Assembly (NCBI GenBank): GCA_008694505.1 | Contig: VZDJ01007753.1 | Location: 12,836,853 to 12,900,852 of the forward strand | DNA: 64,000 nucleotides | Reading direction: 5' to 3' | DNA from: Cyanoderma ruficeps | Taxonomy: Eukaryota; Chordata; Aves; Passeriformes; Timaliidae | In this document: positions 13,702 through 27,238 of the stretch, in pieces | Numbering within the stretch: position 1 is the first letter of the stretch | Layout of the letters: the number at the start of each line of letters is the position of its first letter | The notes under the pieces: generated by a model | Told to the model about the DNA's origin: nothing | The model's input: only the letters and a program-made list of their open reading frames with translations | Databases searched by the model: none | Position numbers and translations under genes: made by a program

Positions 13702-14489
13702 ACTAAAAGTGGGGTGGGAGTGTTGATCTGCTGGAGGACAGCAGGGCTCTGCAGAGTCATCTGGAGAAAGTGGATCATGGGCCAATTGCATGAGGTTCAA
13801 CAAAGTGAATGTCCTGCCTTTGGGTTGCAACAACCCTGTGCACTGCTACAGGCTGGGGGAAGAGTGGCTGCAAAGCTGCCCAGCAGGAAAGGACCAGGGA
13901 GTGCTGGCTGACAGCAGCTGAACATGAAAGGGTGGCCAAGAAGACCATGAAGAATAGTGGCCAGCAGGGTCAGGGCAGTGATTGCCTCCCTGTACTTGGC
14001 ACTGGTGAGTTCAGTTTTGGGGGCCTTACTACCATAAAGATACTGAGGTGGTGGAGCGGGTCCACAGAAGGGGGTGGTGAAGGGTCTGGAGCACAAGTCT
14101 GATGAGGAGTGGCTGAGGGAGTTGGGGCTGTTTAGTCTGGAGAAATGCAGGCTCAGGAGGGACCTCACTGCTGTCTCCAGCTTGAAAGGAGATTTTAGCC
14201 AGGTTGGGATTGGTGTCTTGTCTCAGGCAACCAGCAGCAGGACAAGAGGAAATGGCCTCAAGGGAGGTTTAGGTTGGATATCAGGGAAAAGATTCTTCAC
14301 TGAAAGAGTGGTTAAGCATTGGAAGAGGCTCCCCAGGAAAGTAGTGGAATCACCATGCCTAGAAGTGTTCAAAAAATGAGTGAATGTGGCACTTTGAGAT
14401 ATGGATTAGTGGGCATGGTGGTGTTCATTCAAAGATTGGACTTGATGTTCTTGGAGGTCTTTTCCAAGCTCAGTGATTCTATGATTCTA
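13702..14489 (+). mobile_element. CR1 LINE, 3' end with reverse transcriptase C-terminus remnant
   Basis: About 790 bases of CR1. It starts inside the end of ORF2 (GGTGGGAGTGTTGATCTGCT, just after the reverse transcriptase catalytic region), continues through GCTACAGGCTGGGGGAAGAG, and passes through the conserved 3' region (GAGGAGTGGCTGAGGGAGTT; TTGGATATCAGGGAAAAGAT). It ends in GTGATTCTATGATTCTAG. Frameshifts split the coding remnant into several short frames on both strands, so no functional protein remains. Confidence 0.92.
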
Positions 14490-17400
14490 GATTTTAATAT
14501 CTCATGATATTTCATTTATAGATTAACCAATCTTTGTAAAATATGGGAAGGAAAAGTACCTGCATCACTCAAGCAGATTTCAAAGCAGTTTGCATTCACT
14601 ACAGGTAACATAGGGTAGGCTTTTCCTCACCCCATGGTGCCTGTCATCTGTATGTCTCTCTGGAGAAGACAAGCAATGATTTACTGACACCTGTGCAATT
14701 GCAACCTCAAAATCCAGCTCCTGAAATACGAAGCTTAGCTCTGTGATATATAGCAAGACATCCAAAAATACATACATCACCACTACAAAATCTGCCTGGG
14801 ACCAGTCCTTTATCAACTTTGGTATCAGGGTCCCTCATTAATGCAAACTACTACTGGCTGAAGATTTTAATACCGATGTCTCTCCACTGTACAATGTTAA
14901 CCAGTTGTGAACTTCTTTATGTTCACTGGTGACACACTTGGTAAATCCTGAATCTTATTTTTTTTTGAGAGGGGAACCCAGGAGCAATAGAAAAGACTTC
15001 TTCAGTTAAGAAAAAAACCAAGAAACTGAATCAGCTGTAAAAGAGTCACAAGTACAGATCTGTGGGCAGAAGAACTGTAATTTATTAACATGATATTTGA
15101 CATCCTGAAAATTCATTTAAGTTGAAACAGCCCACAACATAACTGAAAGTTAAGCAACATAGAATCTATTTATTGGAACAAGTTCTTGGTCAGTCTGGCA
15201 ATGTTATGAAAGGGTGATAGGATGATGCATGCATCCCACTACAAAATTCCTTAAATTTCTGTAGGAGTAACAGCCAAGACATTAACTGATTCTGTTAAAC
15301 TCCTTCTTCCCTACTCTGCCTGTTCCTCCAAGCTATACCTGTACGGACTTAAGATTCATAGTCAACATTTTTCAGTAATGTCCTTGAAGTGAAAAATGAT
15401 CTTTGGCAAGCATGCAAAAAGACAAACACAAGCCATTGGCACTTATAGCTTTTCATATCGTTACGCAGTTATATAGTAAGCATTTTCACTGCTGTTCCTA
15501 CAATCTGTTCCAAGAATCTCAGGAATTTGCAGAGTGGGTTGTTGGGTTTTTCCTACAGTCAGGAATCTGAGGAATCAATTCTTATTCCCTGGGTACCTAA
15601 TAATCCTTGACATTCTCAATTAACAACAGGAACAATAGCTGACATTACAATATTTATGATGATCCAAGAATTTTTGCAACTCCTTCCCTAAGCTGTTTCT
15701 TTGCCTTTTAACCCGTCTTCCACCAATTATTACATAAGGTGGGACTCAAGTTTGATATCATCTAAATTATAAAATATGGTGGAGGTATTAAAGATAATTA
15801 GCTTTCTATGTGTTTTGTGCTAGGCAGGTGAAACCCCAGGGGAGAGGCAGGAGAACTGAACCATTATATATTCTGTTTCTCAGCAAATGGCTCAGAGTCA
15901 GCCAGTCTCTGAACAGACACAGACCTCAGGGACATCTAGGCCTATTGCTGGGAGAAGAGATAGATAGCACTTAGGGCTACAGATCATACATCCATGAGAA
16001 ATTAGACTTACCCTACTTACTCTGTACGTCTTGGAAAAACTCATTCTAATTCTGGTTTTTACTAAAGGTTTGGTGTATCTGCCAGATGAGATTTTTGCAT
16101 CTTCTTTTTTTCACTTTTATGTTCACATTTAGTATTTGGAGGCCTCTTGCAAAGTAAAATTTTCCTTCATCTTGCAGATCTACACAGCAGTAAATCTGAA
16201 TTTTATATTGTCATGTCTAGTTTTCTTTCAGTGGCATTTGTCTCAGCTTTCTCATTATTATTAGGTTACCTCAATAAGGAAAGCCTGTGCTGGAACTGGC
16301 AGATTTTACTGCATGTCTAAAAGTCTGCCTGAGAGTTGGGACTCACTGTCAGTCCTCAGAACTTTCAAGTTTTCCTGCATTGAAAACTTTGATTTTATCC
16401 CAGAAGTCAGCATTCACTAGCTGTGACAGCTTCATGACTTCTGAATATAATTTGATGAACCATAGATACTTTCTTTGTCATACTCAAAATAAAGCTCCTC
16501 CTCCCCCTTCCCCCCCTCCAAATTTTCCTTTGATTTGTGCATGTATACATTACTATAGATCAGTTCTTTGCTTATTCTCTTCAGTAGCAATTATGTGTAT
16601 CGTATTGAATTGTCCTATATCTTATCTAAATGTTCCTTCCAAGTGGCACGAAATACTGATTCTCGTTTGGTTATATTTTTCTTTTCCTAGATGGCTAGTT
16701 TATACATCAGCAGATACTTCTTTCTCTGTGCTACTGGGATAATCACTCACTCTTCTATTAGTAAAATGCCCATCTTAATAAATTCTTTCCTAAAGTGCTG
16801 ACATCGTGCTCCAAATCTCTGCTTTCTTCCAACCATCCTTGTACAATTCCGGCTTATGCTAAAAAAACCCCTATGTAAGTTCCAGTGTAAAATTCTGTTA
16901 ATTTTGAAATTATAAAAGAAGCATGCTTCACTACATAAGTTTCATACCCATCGATATCTCTTTCATGTAGTATTGATCTGTTTATCACCCTACACAAGAA
17001 ATCCATATTTCCTCCCTTATTTATATTCTACAGAAAATTCTTGTCCCTGTAGCTTCAGGATTAGGTATACAACTTTAGGTGGTAGTAAACAGAAAACTTT
17101 CTACAATGTGAGCAAATCTGGAACTCTTACAGGCTTGATAGGTACACTTCAAAGACCCTTACTGGAATCGGTTCTAACTAATTCATTTTTAAATTTGAAG
17201 AATTTTCTGCCACAGCAAATGAGACCTCGGGGAATATACAAGTGACTGTTTTTGAGGACACTCAAGTCTGTATTTCAGCCTGTGTTGAAAATTAACCAGT
17301 CAGGAACAGATCCTTTGGATTTGCTGATTGCCTGTGTTAAGTAAATCTTAGATTTGATTCTCAGTATCAACAAAGCTCCTAATACAGTATGCAATGACTT

Positions 17401-20400
17401 AATTCTACACAAGGAAATGAAGAATTAATTTATTAAATGTGCTTTTGAAAATATAGTTCATAAGATGGGTCAGGTAAGTCATCTCATTCTTCCAGTAGCC
17501 TATGGGAGGGCAAACACATATTCTTAGCAGGAAAAAAAAAATGAGAAGGAAGAGTTGTTCAGTTGTTCATCACTGGTTGTTGTTATTTTTGCTAAGATCA
17601 CAGAAATCCTGGTATGGAAAAACTTGTTTTAATATTTCTATGGTGAGGGGATTTTTTATATTCACAAGCAGAAGTTTTTGAGCACCAGAGAGTTTAGCTG
17701 CTGACCAACTACGCAGATGTTTTTTAAGCTACTTTTTTCCCTGGATTCCATGGGCACTTGAGTGACTATCCTTGAATGGAGGTGATTCAAAATAGTTTTT
17801 GTGGTGGGAAGAAACTCAGTGACAAAGATGTCAAGGCCAGCTGCAGGACAGGCAGGGTAGAAAGTGAGCAGATATACAAAATTAACAAATCAGAGGAAAA
17901 GATTTCTCTTATTTGCAACATTCCCTTATTTTTCCTTCACAGCAAGCAAAGATCAGCTGGCAGACCTAAGAGAAGAGATGCTGCTCCAGGCAGCTCCTGA
18001 TACAGTCAGCCCTAGATCAAGTCTATACCTGTAACACCAGTATTTGTCCCATCCTTTTCTTAAGATTAGAAATGTATTTCAACATTTAATGAGCCATTTG
18101 TAACAGCCCAAAGCACATGGGTGTTAATGCCACTCAGTTTACTTGTCTGGATAAACCCCTACTCTACAGCCAAGCTGCCACCCAAGGTTTAACATCTGCA
18201 AACCAGATAAAAAGTATAATTAATACCAACATGGATTAAGGCAGAGATTATTCTGAATGAGGTACAAGATTGTACTCCATAGCATCTAAAGAAACAGGAA
18301 CTTCTTATGGAGACATTCAATCCCATGATTCAGACACATACAAGAAATTACAGGGAATTTTATAATATCTTTCACTTTACCTTTGTTTTCTTTTCTTGTG
18401 TACAATAAAAAAATAGCTACAGGCAGCTGGCTGCACTATTTGGATGATAATTTAAACCTCAATTTTCTGGTAGAACGCCAAGTCTTTGGTTCTGTAAAAT
18501 CCAAAGTATACGGAACAGTCTTTGGGAACTAACTCTTACTCTGTAATTCCATGGAGAATCTAGTGTGAATATAATTTTCTGCTGTGTTTGCAGCTTGTTC
18601 AAAGTGGTCTTGTGGTCATGCAAAAAAGTCTTAAGCAGAAGTGAAACTTTCTGGTCTGTTTTCAGTATGCATGCCCCAAAATGAGTGATAAACCAAACAC
18701 TGCTAATGATAAGAAATAAATAATTTTCATTCTTTCTGTAGTAGATGGTAACTTTAACATTTTATTATGATGCTTTGTAGTAATGGCATCCTGTTAAAAT
18801 AAAATAATAGCTTAATTAAGGAAGTAAATGTGTCCATAAATATATTCAGAAAAAATTAAATGGCCCCATTTGTCTGTGGGAGCAGGAAGTACAAAGAAAA
18901 AAATGTACAGGAAGAGGCTGATTCTTTACCTTTTCGTTAAGTTGCTAGAAGGTGGAGGAAGAGGAAAGGAGATGGTGTCCACTGCAGTGCATGCATTTAT
19001 ATCAAACCCCTTGGATAAATAATGCTTGTAAAAGAGTTTGTTGGACCAGATCTTTGTAGAGCTGGGGCTTTAGTCCTTGGTGGAAGTAAATAAACTCATT
19101 CGATGTGAGACGAGTGTTTGACAAGGATAGAAAGAATAAAGGGGCTTTTTGAGTAATCAGAGTTTCAGTAATCAGCTTACAGGAAACAAATGTCAACTTG
19201 CTAGAGGTCACTTCACCTTCATATGACAGGCATTCACTGTGGAGGAGTCACACTCTAAGCTGTGGACAGTGACTGCTGTAAAGGAACCCTAGAGGGTTCC
19301 TTCCATTAACCAGAACTCCAAGAAAATCCAACTGGCAATGCAGAGCTTTGCATCAGAAAGCAAACAGACGTGGTTTGCATCTAATTAGGTATCTAAAGGT
19401 TTTGTGAGAGATCAGTTAGAGCTTGGGATTGGAAATAAAACATAAATGAAAGTAAACCTCCATATTATTATCATAACAGAACTGGTGATGAGTTCTCCAG
19501 AAGTCCAGCGTAGAATTTTAGTTAATGTCCCTCCTTGTTTCACCAAATATTGAAAACTATTTTTTCATGGTCACTGTACCCCAAACAGCCTCCAACCACC
19601 ACATCTGCCACCAGCCCTTCTCTGTTTGTAAACAGGAGGTCTGTAGCATGATATAGCAGAGACTTCCCATGTCCTCCAAAGGGCAGGGAAGCATCTGGGA
19701 GATTCCTGTCTCACCATGTCTAAACAGCACCTACAAATCTTGAAATAAGTACTGGAGTCTTCTGAATGGTTCCTGCCCCCTTGGTGTTGAGAAGGTGTCC
19801 AATGTCTTCTGAGTTCCAAGGCAAGATAATGGCATAAGGAAACTTTAAGCAAGTATCTCCCAATTCCCTAAAATTATTCTGCATGCTCCCACTTGAATCT
19901 CAGATTGGTGCATGTAGTTCCACTGAATATGCCTGCCCACATCTCCCCCAGGTTATTCTCTTTGGCCCTTGGGACAGAAAGTCCCCACACCAGTCTCACT
20001 AAGCTTTTGCACTGATTTGGAGAGATCACCGGTAGGAGTGTGAAAGAAGTTTGTTCTCCAACATCTGTTTAGTTTCTGGCCTCTGTCAGGGGCTGATACA
20101 TGACTTATTATTAATACCAACTTTGATGATGAATTTCAATTAAGAATTTGGGCAGTGACTTTTCTGAGTACTGAGGTGTGAACATTTAACAGAAATGTAT
20201 CAGTCCTTTCTCTCTTGCATTTGTCTGTCAATATGGTTTTTCTGTCCTATTCAGAGAAAGTGAACTGATTTGCCATAGCCTGTAATTATTGGAGGAAGAG
20301 CAGGCAGCATTTTGAAACCTCAAAAAGTTATAGGAACAATTTAAATCATCAACAGGTTCAGTTACACCCAGGCATACGCAGCTGAAAACATGGAAACTTT

Positions 20401-21757
20401 CATCCATGTGCCATCGTTATCCTCCTCTGATGGTGGTATTAAATTGTGCACATCGGCAAAAAAGCAAAGAGCCCAAACCGACTGACTGCTGTGATACAAG
20501 AGAAAATCCTGAAGTGAACAGGACTGCAGTGGGATTGTGACATTTTAATGACAGTTTAGAAATACAAAAACATCTGAAGTCGAGATAGCCAGTCTTCTAT
20601 TCATTCCTTTTCAGTGTGAATAGCAGTCACCTGATGGAAGCATAAAGTAAAATTTATCCTCTAGACTTTCAGTTTTGTAGAAAGAGATATAAGAAATTAT
20701 TTTAAACCAAATACTTTTGTCTGAAAATAATGCAGTGTGTTTCACTTTTGCCTCTACAAAGTTCTGTGTATAATCGGTGATACCAACACATTGCACAATA
20801 CCCGGCTTTCTTTTTTTTTTTCCTCAATGCTCACAGGACCTGAGCCATACTTAATGACTCACAAACCCCCAAAATATCTTCCTAAGTTTTTAGGATTTTC
20901 CAGTAGATCTCATGATGTAAGGCTAGAAATGCTGTCAGTCAGACGTAAAAGTATTATAATAGGCTGTTCCATACAAAATTGTAGCTATCAGGCTAAATTA
21001 GTAACTATTGTTTTGCAACTGAAAGTGATAGAACCATGAAGGTAGATCAAGGTGGGGAGAGAGACAAAGTGCCTGAGTATAGGTGAGGAAGGCTTAGGAT
21101 GGAGAGAGAGCTCACAGCTGTATTAAGGAAATAAGTTCTGTTAAAAACGTGATGTTTCAGTCAGTGCAGCCTCTAGGCTGCCTTCAGGACTCATTAAAAA
21201 CAGTTTCTATCACTTCCACTAGGGCTTTGGGAAGCTAAGAGCTTTGAAAAGCTTTTTAAAAATGTATCTTATATCTAGGCAAAATGTACTTATGAGAAAG
21301 CAGTGGAAGAAAAAAGTGTAGAGAATATTTCACAGTGTCAAAGGAAGGAAATTAAATATGTATATATGAGTTTTCGGGAGGATCCGTAGCATAAAAAGGC
21401 CTGTTTGTGGAACACTGTATTTGCCTTACATCGAATCATACCACAAGAGTGCTCGGTTTAGTTCAGGCAACAAAAGGGTTTGAAATATCTATTTGCTTGA
21501 TATAGTTGCATAAAATAGTAAAACTGAGATCATAGTACCCAGTCTGTAATTATTAGAAGGCATCAGACAACTGGCACTAAGCCTGCAAACAGTTAGGCAT
21601 CTGGTCAGGCCAAAGTGTGTTGGCTTCTGCCTGTGAGAGGAAATAACCCTTTGGGCCACATTCATCCCAGCCCATGCTGAAGGGCTTACAAACAGCAGTT
21701 ATACAACTGGGTCTAATGGTTGGGACGAGATGCTCACTTCACTTCCAGCATTCCTCA
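14490..21757. other. Non-coding, AT-rich; no gene seen
   Basis: The longest frame is 151 codons at 16287-16742 (plus) and shows no family signature. I recognise no interspersed repeat, RNA gene or CpG cluster. Confidence 0.6.
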
Positions 21758-22625
21758 TGGAATCATAGAATGGTTTGGATTGGAAGGGGCCTTAAAGATC
21801 CATTAGTTGTCACCTTTTTCAGTGTCTCACCACCCTCACAGTAAAGAATTTCTCTCTAATATCTAATCTAAACCTACTCCCTTTCAGTTTAATACCATTA
21901 TCTCTTATTCTATCCCTAGGCTCTCCAATAAGCAATCCCTCCATATCCTTGTAGGCCCACTTCAGGTACTGAAAGGCTTCTGTATGGCTTTCCTGAAGTC
22001 TTCTTCAGGATGAACAATCCCAACTCTCTCAGCTGGTCTTCATAGAAGAGATGCTTCAGCTCTCTGTTCATTTTTGGGACCACCCTTTGAACCCACAACA
22101 GGTCCATATCCTTTTTATGATGGGGACCACAGAGCTGGGCATAGTACACAGGTGGCATCTCATGACAGCAGAGACGAGGGAGAGAATTGTCTCCCTTACC
22201 CTGCTGGTCACACTACTTATGGTGCAGCCCAGGACATGGTTAGCTTTCTGGACTGCAAGTGCTCATTTCTGGCTCATGTGGAGCTTCTTATCCACCAACT
22301 CCCCTGGTTTTCCTCCTCAGGACTGTTCTCAATCCATTCTTTTCCCTTTGGACAAATCTGTGTTTGTAATTGGAATTGCCCCAAGCCAGGTCCAGGACCT
22401 TGCACTTGGCCATGCTGGACTTCATGAGGTTCACACAGATCCATCTCTCAAGTCTGCTAAGGTCCCTCTGGATGTCATCCCTTCCCTCCAGAGTGTCAAT
22501 CACAGCACACAGCCTGGTGGTGTCAGCAGCCATGCTGAGGGTGTGCTCAGTGCCACTGTCCATGTCAGTGACAAAGGTGTTCAACAGTGCTGGTCCCAAC
22601 ACAACCCCTGGGGAACACATCAAAC
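21758..22625 (-). mobile_element. CR1 LINE, 3' end with decayed reverse transcriptase fragment
   Basis: The element is reversed: the octamer tail appears as GGAATCATAGAATGG at the left edge. At the right, a minus-strand frame of 111 codons (22288-22623) carries the end of the CR1 reverse transcriptase, with VLGPALLNTF and, further on, LERWICVNLMKSSMAKCKVL. Where an active CR1 has the catalytic F-A-D-D-T-K motif, this copy reads M-A-A-D-T-T, so the second aspartate is lost. Together with 5' truncation this marks it as inactive. Confidence 0.92.
22288..22623 (-). pseudogene. CR1 ORF2 reverse transcriptase remnant
   Basis: This is the coding part of the CR1 copy at 21758-22625: 111 codons covering the stretch around the second half of the reverse transcriptase palm and thumb. 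One catalytic aspartate is replaced by threonine, the frame lacks the N-terminal endonuclease and most of the RT domain, and its methionine is not a real start. It is a retrotransposon fossil, not a host gene. Confidence 0.8.
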
Positions 22626-25600
22626 ATCTCTCAATCCAGACTATCTTAATCTTGAAAAATAAGAATCAAGGCAGTGGCCCCAAGCCAAAATGGCATTGGA
22701 TTCACAGTCTGAAGACTTATCTAACAAGTTTGATAGCTGTCTGCAGGTGAATAGTCTAGTTGGAGTTCTGAGACTTCACAGTGTCTCAGTTCCACAGGTG
22801 CTCCCATCATAATGGCCTCAGTTACATGGTTACCCTTGCAGTAGATCCAATATGAGCAATAGTGAGGTTTTCATGGAGATGGATCCCATGTTGGAACAGA
22901 CCACAAGGAAATAGGTATATATTTGCTTGACTTTGAGGGATAAGCACTAGAGTTCGAAAGTACTATAGCCAGAGACATGTACAGCTTCATTAGAATAGAG
23001 GAGATGAAGAGCTGAGAGAAGTCCCTTCTAACCAGTGCCTGCCTGTACAACTCAGTGTACCAGGCAGTGGCCAGTAGCTTCCTGAGCTGACAAGTCATTC
23101 AAAAATTAATTGAAGCTTAATAGAACACTAAACATGACTGTCACTGATTATGTGTCCCAGAAGAAATACCATCACTATGTACCATAGCCTTTTGAGGTCT
23201 GCCTCCAGTTCTACTTCAATGTATCATGTTGTTATCAACTCATCTTCAAATCACTCTCTCCTCTTCCAAATTTGCTTATATTCTCTTGCTAAAGCTAATT
23301 CTGCAAATAATACATGGCAGAAGTAATAAATTTATCATATGGGATTTAAATAAAAGGCTCTTTCCACACTCTGTAAGATGAGAGTAATCATGGCTTCAAA
23401 TACTCATATATTGTTGCCCTTTGCCTTCATAAAATATATTACTTTTTTATAGGATATTAATGAGAACAGGTACCTTCATATGCCAGAGAGGGTGTTAATG
23501 AATTATACATCTGTCTTCAGCAACTGAAAAATAACCGAAACAGTACTTGGATTCTGGTTAGAAAACAATACAGTTCAGAGTTTTTCAGTTTATCATGGGG
23601 ATTTAGCAGACTCAGCCTAAGATGAGCACTGTTAGCTTCTCAAGTGTTTTACTTAGACCAGTTTGCTCTGCTGCACTGTTGAAAATATGCCAGCTATTAG
23701 ATATAACTGACTAAACTTTCTCTAAGGGTCCGGGATCATATTTGCATTTCACTGGCCCACTAGAAAAGATTCTTACTTAAGAAGTGGCTCCAGTGACCTA
23801 GTGTGAGGGAGCAGAGAAGAGCTGCTCTGCAAGGCAAGGTGAGCTGGGAGCCAAGGGTCACAGCAGGGCAGCAGGGCAATGCCCTCATCAACAAGAGTGA
23901 AGTCCCTACCTGAGCAGGTCTGGTGACACTACACAGGGTCAGAGGACAATCCAGTGCTTGCCAGACAAGTCTTCAGGGATGTAGCAGATCAAAGGCAACC
24001 CAGACACTGAGATCAGGGGATCGGGCTCAGGAAGGAACATGGCCAGACTACAGAACAGCAACATAGCTCAGGCAGGACTGTGGAAGGGCTTGAGCCTAAG
24101 AGGATGCCTCCAGAGAGGCTCCCCAAAGCCCCCAGTCTCACAGAGCTCCTTGCACAGCAGCCTCACTCCTGGTTGCACAGGCAGCCAAAGTCCTCACCGC
24201 AGGGAAAAACTGGCCAGGGCTCTGACAAGTGAAGCTCAGGAGGGCTGATAGGGTTTGCTTATCTACAAGGATTGCAAGTACATTTAATAGAGGTCAAAAT
24301 TGTTTTGTGTGCCTCATTCACATTAAACCAGATTTATCAGTTAAACTTGCATTGACAAATTTACAGTAACAGTCTATCCCCAAGTGATCCACTTTGATGG
24401 GAACATCTTTTAATCACAGACAAAAAGTTGTGGTGGTAGCTCTTCCTTTTAGCCAGATGTTTAGAAGTCATACCTGAGATAACTGATCATTTATAATCCA
24501 GACAGTGATAGCAGGAAATAGTGGAGCCAGAGGACTTCCAGATTCAATGAAAGTAACAATACTTGCCTGGTTCCACAACTGCACAATTAACTGTCTGTTC
24601 TCTGATATCTTAAAGCCATATGTTTCACTTCCTCCAGCAACACAGGACAAGCAGCAGTTACACACAGGGGTTGCAAGTGCTGAGACACGCTCCTACAGGA
24701 GAGGAGGCATGGCTGCAGCCCATCTCTCTTCTCCCAGGGAAATTCAGTCTTAAAGCCCCTGACTTCTGCAAGGACAAGCTGACACGTTCAGCAGGTTGGA
24801 CAAAGAGCACACACTATCAAACAGATACTTGTCTCCTCTCAGGAAGCAGAGATGGGCTGTACCATGCTGAATTCAAAGAAGAAATTCTCATAATGCTTGC
24901 TTATGTTTGTCTGCTAGGTCCCTTTGGATTGTAAGATGTAGTGAGCAACTAATTCTGGCAATAGAATTTTATGTCCCTCATAGTTACAGTTTAGCTCAGC
25001 ACTTACAAAAATGTTATTAAATATTTCATAAGGAATCTTGATTGATAGCCAAAGAAAAATATTTCCTTTTTTATTAAACTTGGGAGGAGTGATTTAGAGA
25101 GGAGGGTTCATCCTTGCAACTGAATATTTGAACCTATGCTTGTTTTGATTAATTCTGATATGGGTTTTATCTCCTTTTTTTTTAATGCCTAAAGCTAAAG
25201 CATGTTCCTCTTCTGTTGTTTGTACTATGGCTGATGCATTCAAATGCAAATAACATGGAAGTAAATATTTCACATGTCACAGAAACAGAACCTAAAGTGT
25301 AATTTAAGTTAAGAAACTTATGAAAGTTCTCCAGTAAATCTCAGAGCTCATTAAAAAGCCCTGAAATATCAACACAACTTTGAAAGACTAATCACTTAAT
25401 AATACAAGTTACATTATAAAGAAATAAACCTTACAACAGGAGAAATATTATGTGTATTAATAATGTCCATAAAAGTAAAAAGGCTGGTCTTAAATTCTTT
25501 TAAATTAAACATGAGGATCTAACAAAGATAAGTCTGATCAACTTAGTTACTTCTACAAAAATTGCCTTGAATTTTTTTTATTGGCTCCTGCCATCTACTG

Positions 25601-26569
25601 CATGGTGCAAGGAATGCAGCATAGAAATGTGAAAACCTCGCAAAGTGTATTTGCTGATAGTTCCATGTAACAGATATAGTCCCAAATTTCTAACACTTTC
25701 AAAGTTTAAATATCCTGCATTACATGTTTTCCTCACGTCTTTGTATCTAGAAAATCGTTTTCCAGCGTATCCTTCATTCAGTGCATCAGAGTCACTCTGG
25801 TACTCTGATGCGAGATGCAGCTGAGTGAAACTGTGTAAGGGCTGACAAAGGGTAAAAAACTGTCCACAGCCTGTAAGGCTGCACAAGTCGTGGGAAGAAC
25901 AGCAGTCACCTTGGATTATGCTCATGGATCAAAGCTTTGCAGACTGATTGCACCTGATCTGCATCCCACTGTGACTAGTGGTGAAGTCTGGACAAAGATG
26001 TCCTGAAGGCAGAACATAGAGAGCCTTTGGTGTAGTGAGGCTGCTTACAGCCATGTGTCTTCTTTTTGGCACTGAAGGCAGAGAGCACACAGGTGGAGTC
26101 TGCTTCTTTTGTTCTGCAAGCTGATGAAATTTAATTTCAGAAATATTGCTCAAACCAAGACTCATATTGCATGCTATCAGTTTTAGAAATGCATCAGCTA
26201 CTAAGGGAAGCACCTGTGAGATCACTTAGCACTGTTCAGTTCAGAAACTATTGCGCCAGTGAACTTTATTTTTAGTAAAGAAGGCAACATCTGTGTACTA
26301 TTTACACTCACACTAGAAAAAAAAATTTTAAAAAAAAAGGTGTTTGCCTTAGGCAACCAGGATTAATTTTAACAACTTTTTGTAATCCGTTTAATGGGGA
26401 TCCAGCCTAAATATGCTACTCCTCAGGAGATTTTCATATCCTTGTGGGCAGCCTTTCTATAACTGCCCTTGCGTGACCCCTGACCATCTTCAACCAGCTT
26501 TAATTGGTGGTTATTGTGAAAGTCAGAGATGGTTTCAAGGCTGGTAGGCTGACAAGCACCCTAAAGGGC
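22626..26569. other. Non-coding; one repeat candidate inside
   Basis: Apart from the GC-richer block at 23790-24250, the stretch is AT-rich with short frames. Two neighbouring minus-strand frames (25578-25925 and 25929-26225) are free of stops by chance and show no domain. Confidence 0.55.
23790..24250. repeat. Candidate dispersed repeat, GC-richer block
   Basis: The block stands out from AT-rich flanks and has phrases such as TCACTCCTGGTTGCACAGGC and CTCAGGAGGGCTGATAGGGT, which resemble, from memory, interspersed LTR-like sequence in songbirds. It contains no domain-bearing frame. The classification and edges are uncertain; a within-genome copy count would settle it. Confidence 0.3.
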
Positions 26570-27165
26570 AGAAAGACACTGGAACCTCTCTTGCTGGTAT
26601 GCAAGGTGCACTTGTGTCCCGGGAAATACACAGTGTGATCCCGGTGTCTCCTGTGTTGAGGAGGCCCTGTCTGTCAGGGCTGGAGCACTCTTGGGAGTAG
26701 CACCAATATCCCTGATGGCTCTGACCGGCTTCACCTGGGGCCTGCAGCCCTGCCGGGGCCGGGGTCTGCATTTAAACTCCGCCTGGCCGGGGCTCTGCCG
26801 TGGTCATTTGTCTATTGTGTGTCTACTGCCGTTTTGTCACAGCTGTGCCTGAGGGCACTGTGGTGCCAGGCCCAGCTCGGGCGAGTTTCCAGCCCAGATT
26901 TGGGAGAAAAGCTTTTCTTGCTGGAGAGCTCTCCCGGAGCCCCGGGCCCGCAGCTGGGCCTGCCCCGCTCCCCGGCAGCTCTGCCTGGCCCTCCCCAGCT
27001 GGCCTGGCCCGGGTGCCTTGGGCTGCCTGTGCCTCTGAGCCTTGTCCCCTGGGGACCAAGCAGCTCTGGCCACCCTCTGGGTCATGCACAAGGTGCACGA
27101 GACCTCCGAAACCACTATGCCAAATCTCCACTGCCCCTTCCATAGAGGGAACGTGGGAAATCAGC
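26570..27165. other. GC-rich, CpG-containing block; LTR or small CpG island
   Basis: About 600 bases of GC-rich sequence sit in AT-rich surroundings, with a TATA-like ATTTAAACTCC at 26770-26780 and CpG-rich runs near 26935-27010. Overlapping frames of 70-134 codons on both strands are low-complexity and show no domain. It may be the LTR of an endogenous retrovirus or an isolated promoter-like CpG cluster. A tiny CR1 tail borders it on the right. Confidence 0.4.
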
Positions 27166-27197
27166 CTTTCCCTTTCGAAGTTCAAAGAAAGAATGAA

Positions 27198-27238
27198 CGC
27201 ATGAGGTGCCTTCTAATCCAAACTATTCTACAATTCTT
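27198..27238 (+). mobile_element. Tiny CR1 3' tail fragment
   Basis: The sequence GGTGCCTTCTAATCCAAACT followed by ATTCTACAATTCTT resembles the last 35-40 bases of CR1 (GGTCCCTTCCAACCCAAACT followed by ATTCTATGATTCT). Very short 5'-truncated CR1 insertions are common in birds. It sits at the right edge of a GC-rich block. The short length limits confidence. Confidence 0.45.

Noticed and set aside
16287..16742. 151-codon plus-strand open frame
   Set aside because: No signature of any family; length is within chance expectation for 64 kb in six frames.
22051..22662. 203-codon plus-strand open frame
   Set aside because: It is antisense to the CR1 reverse transcriptase remnant, so it is a shadow of the retrotransposon.
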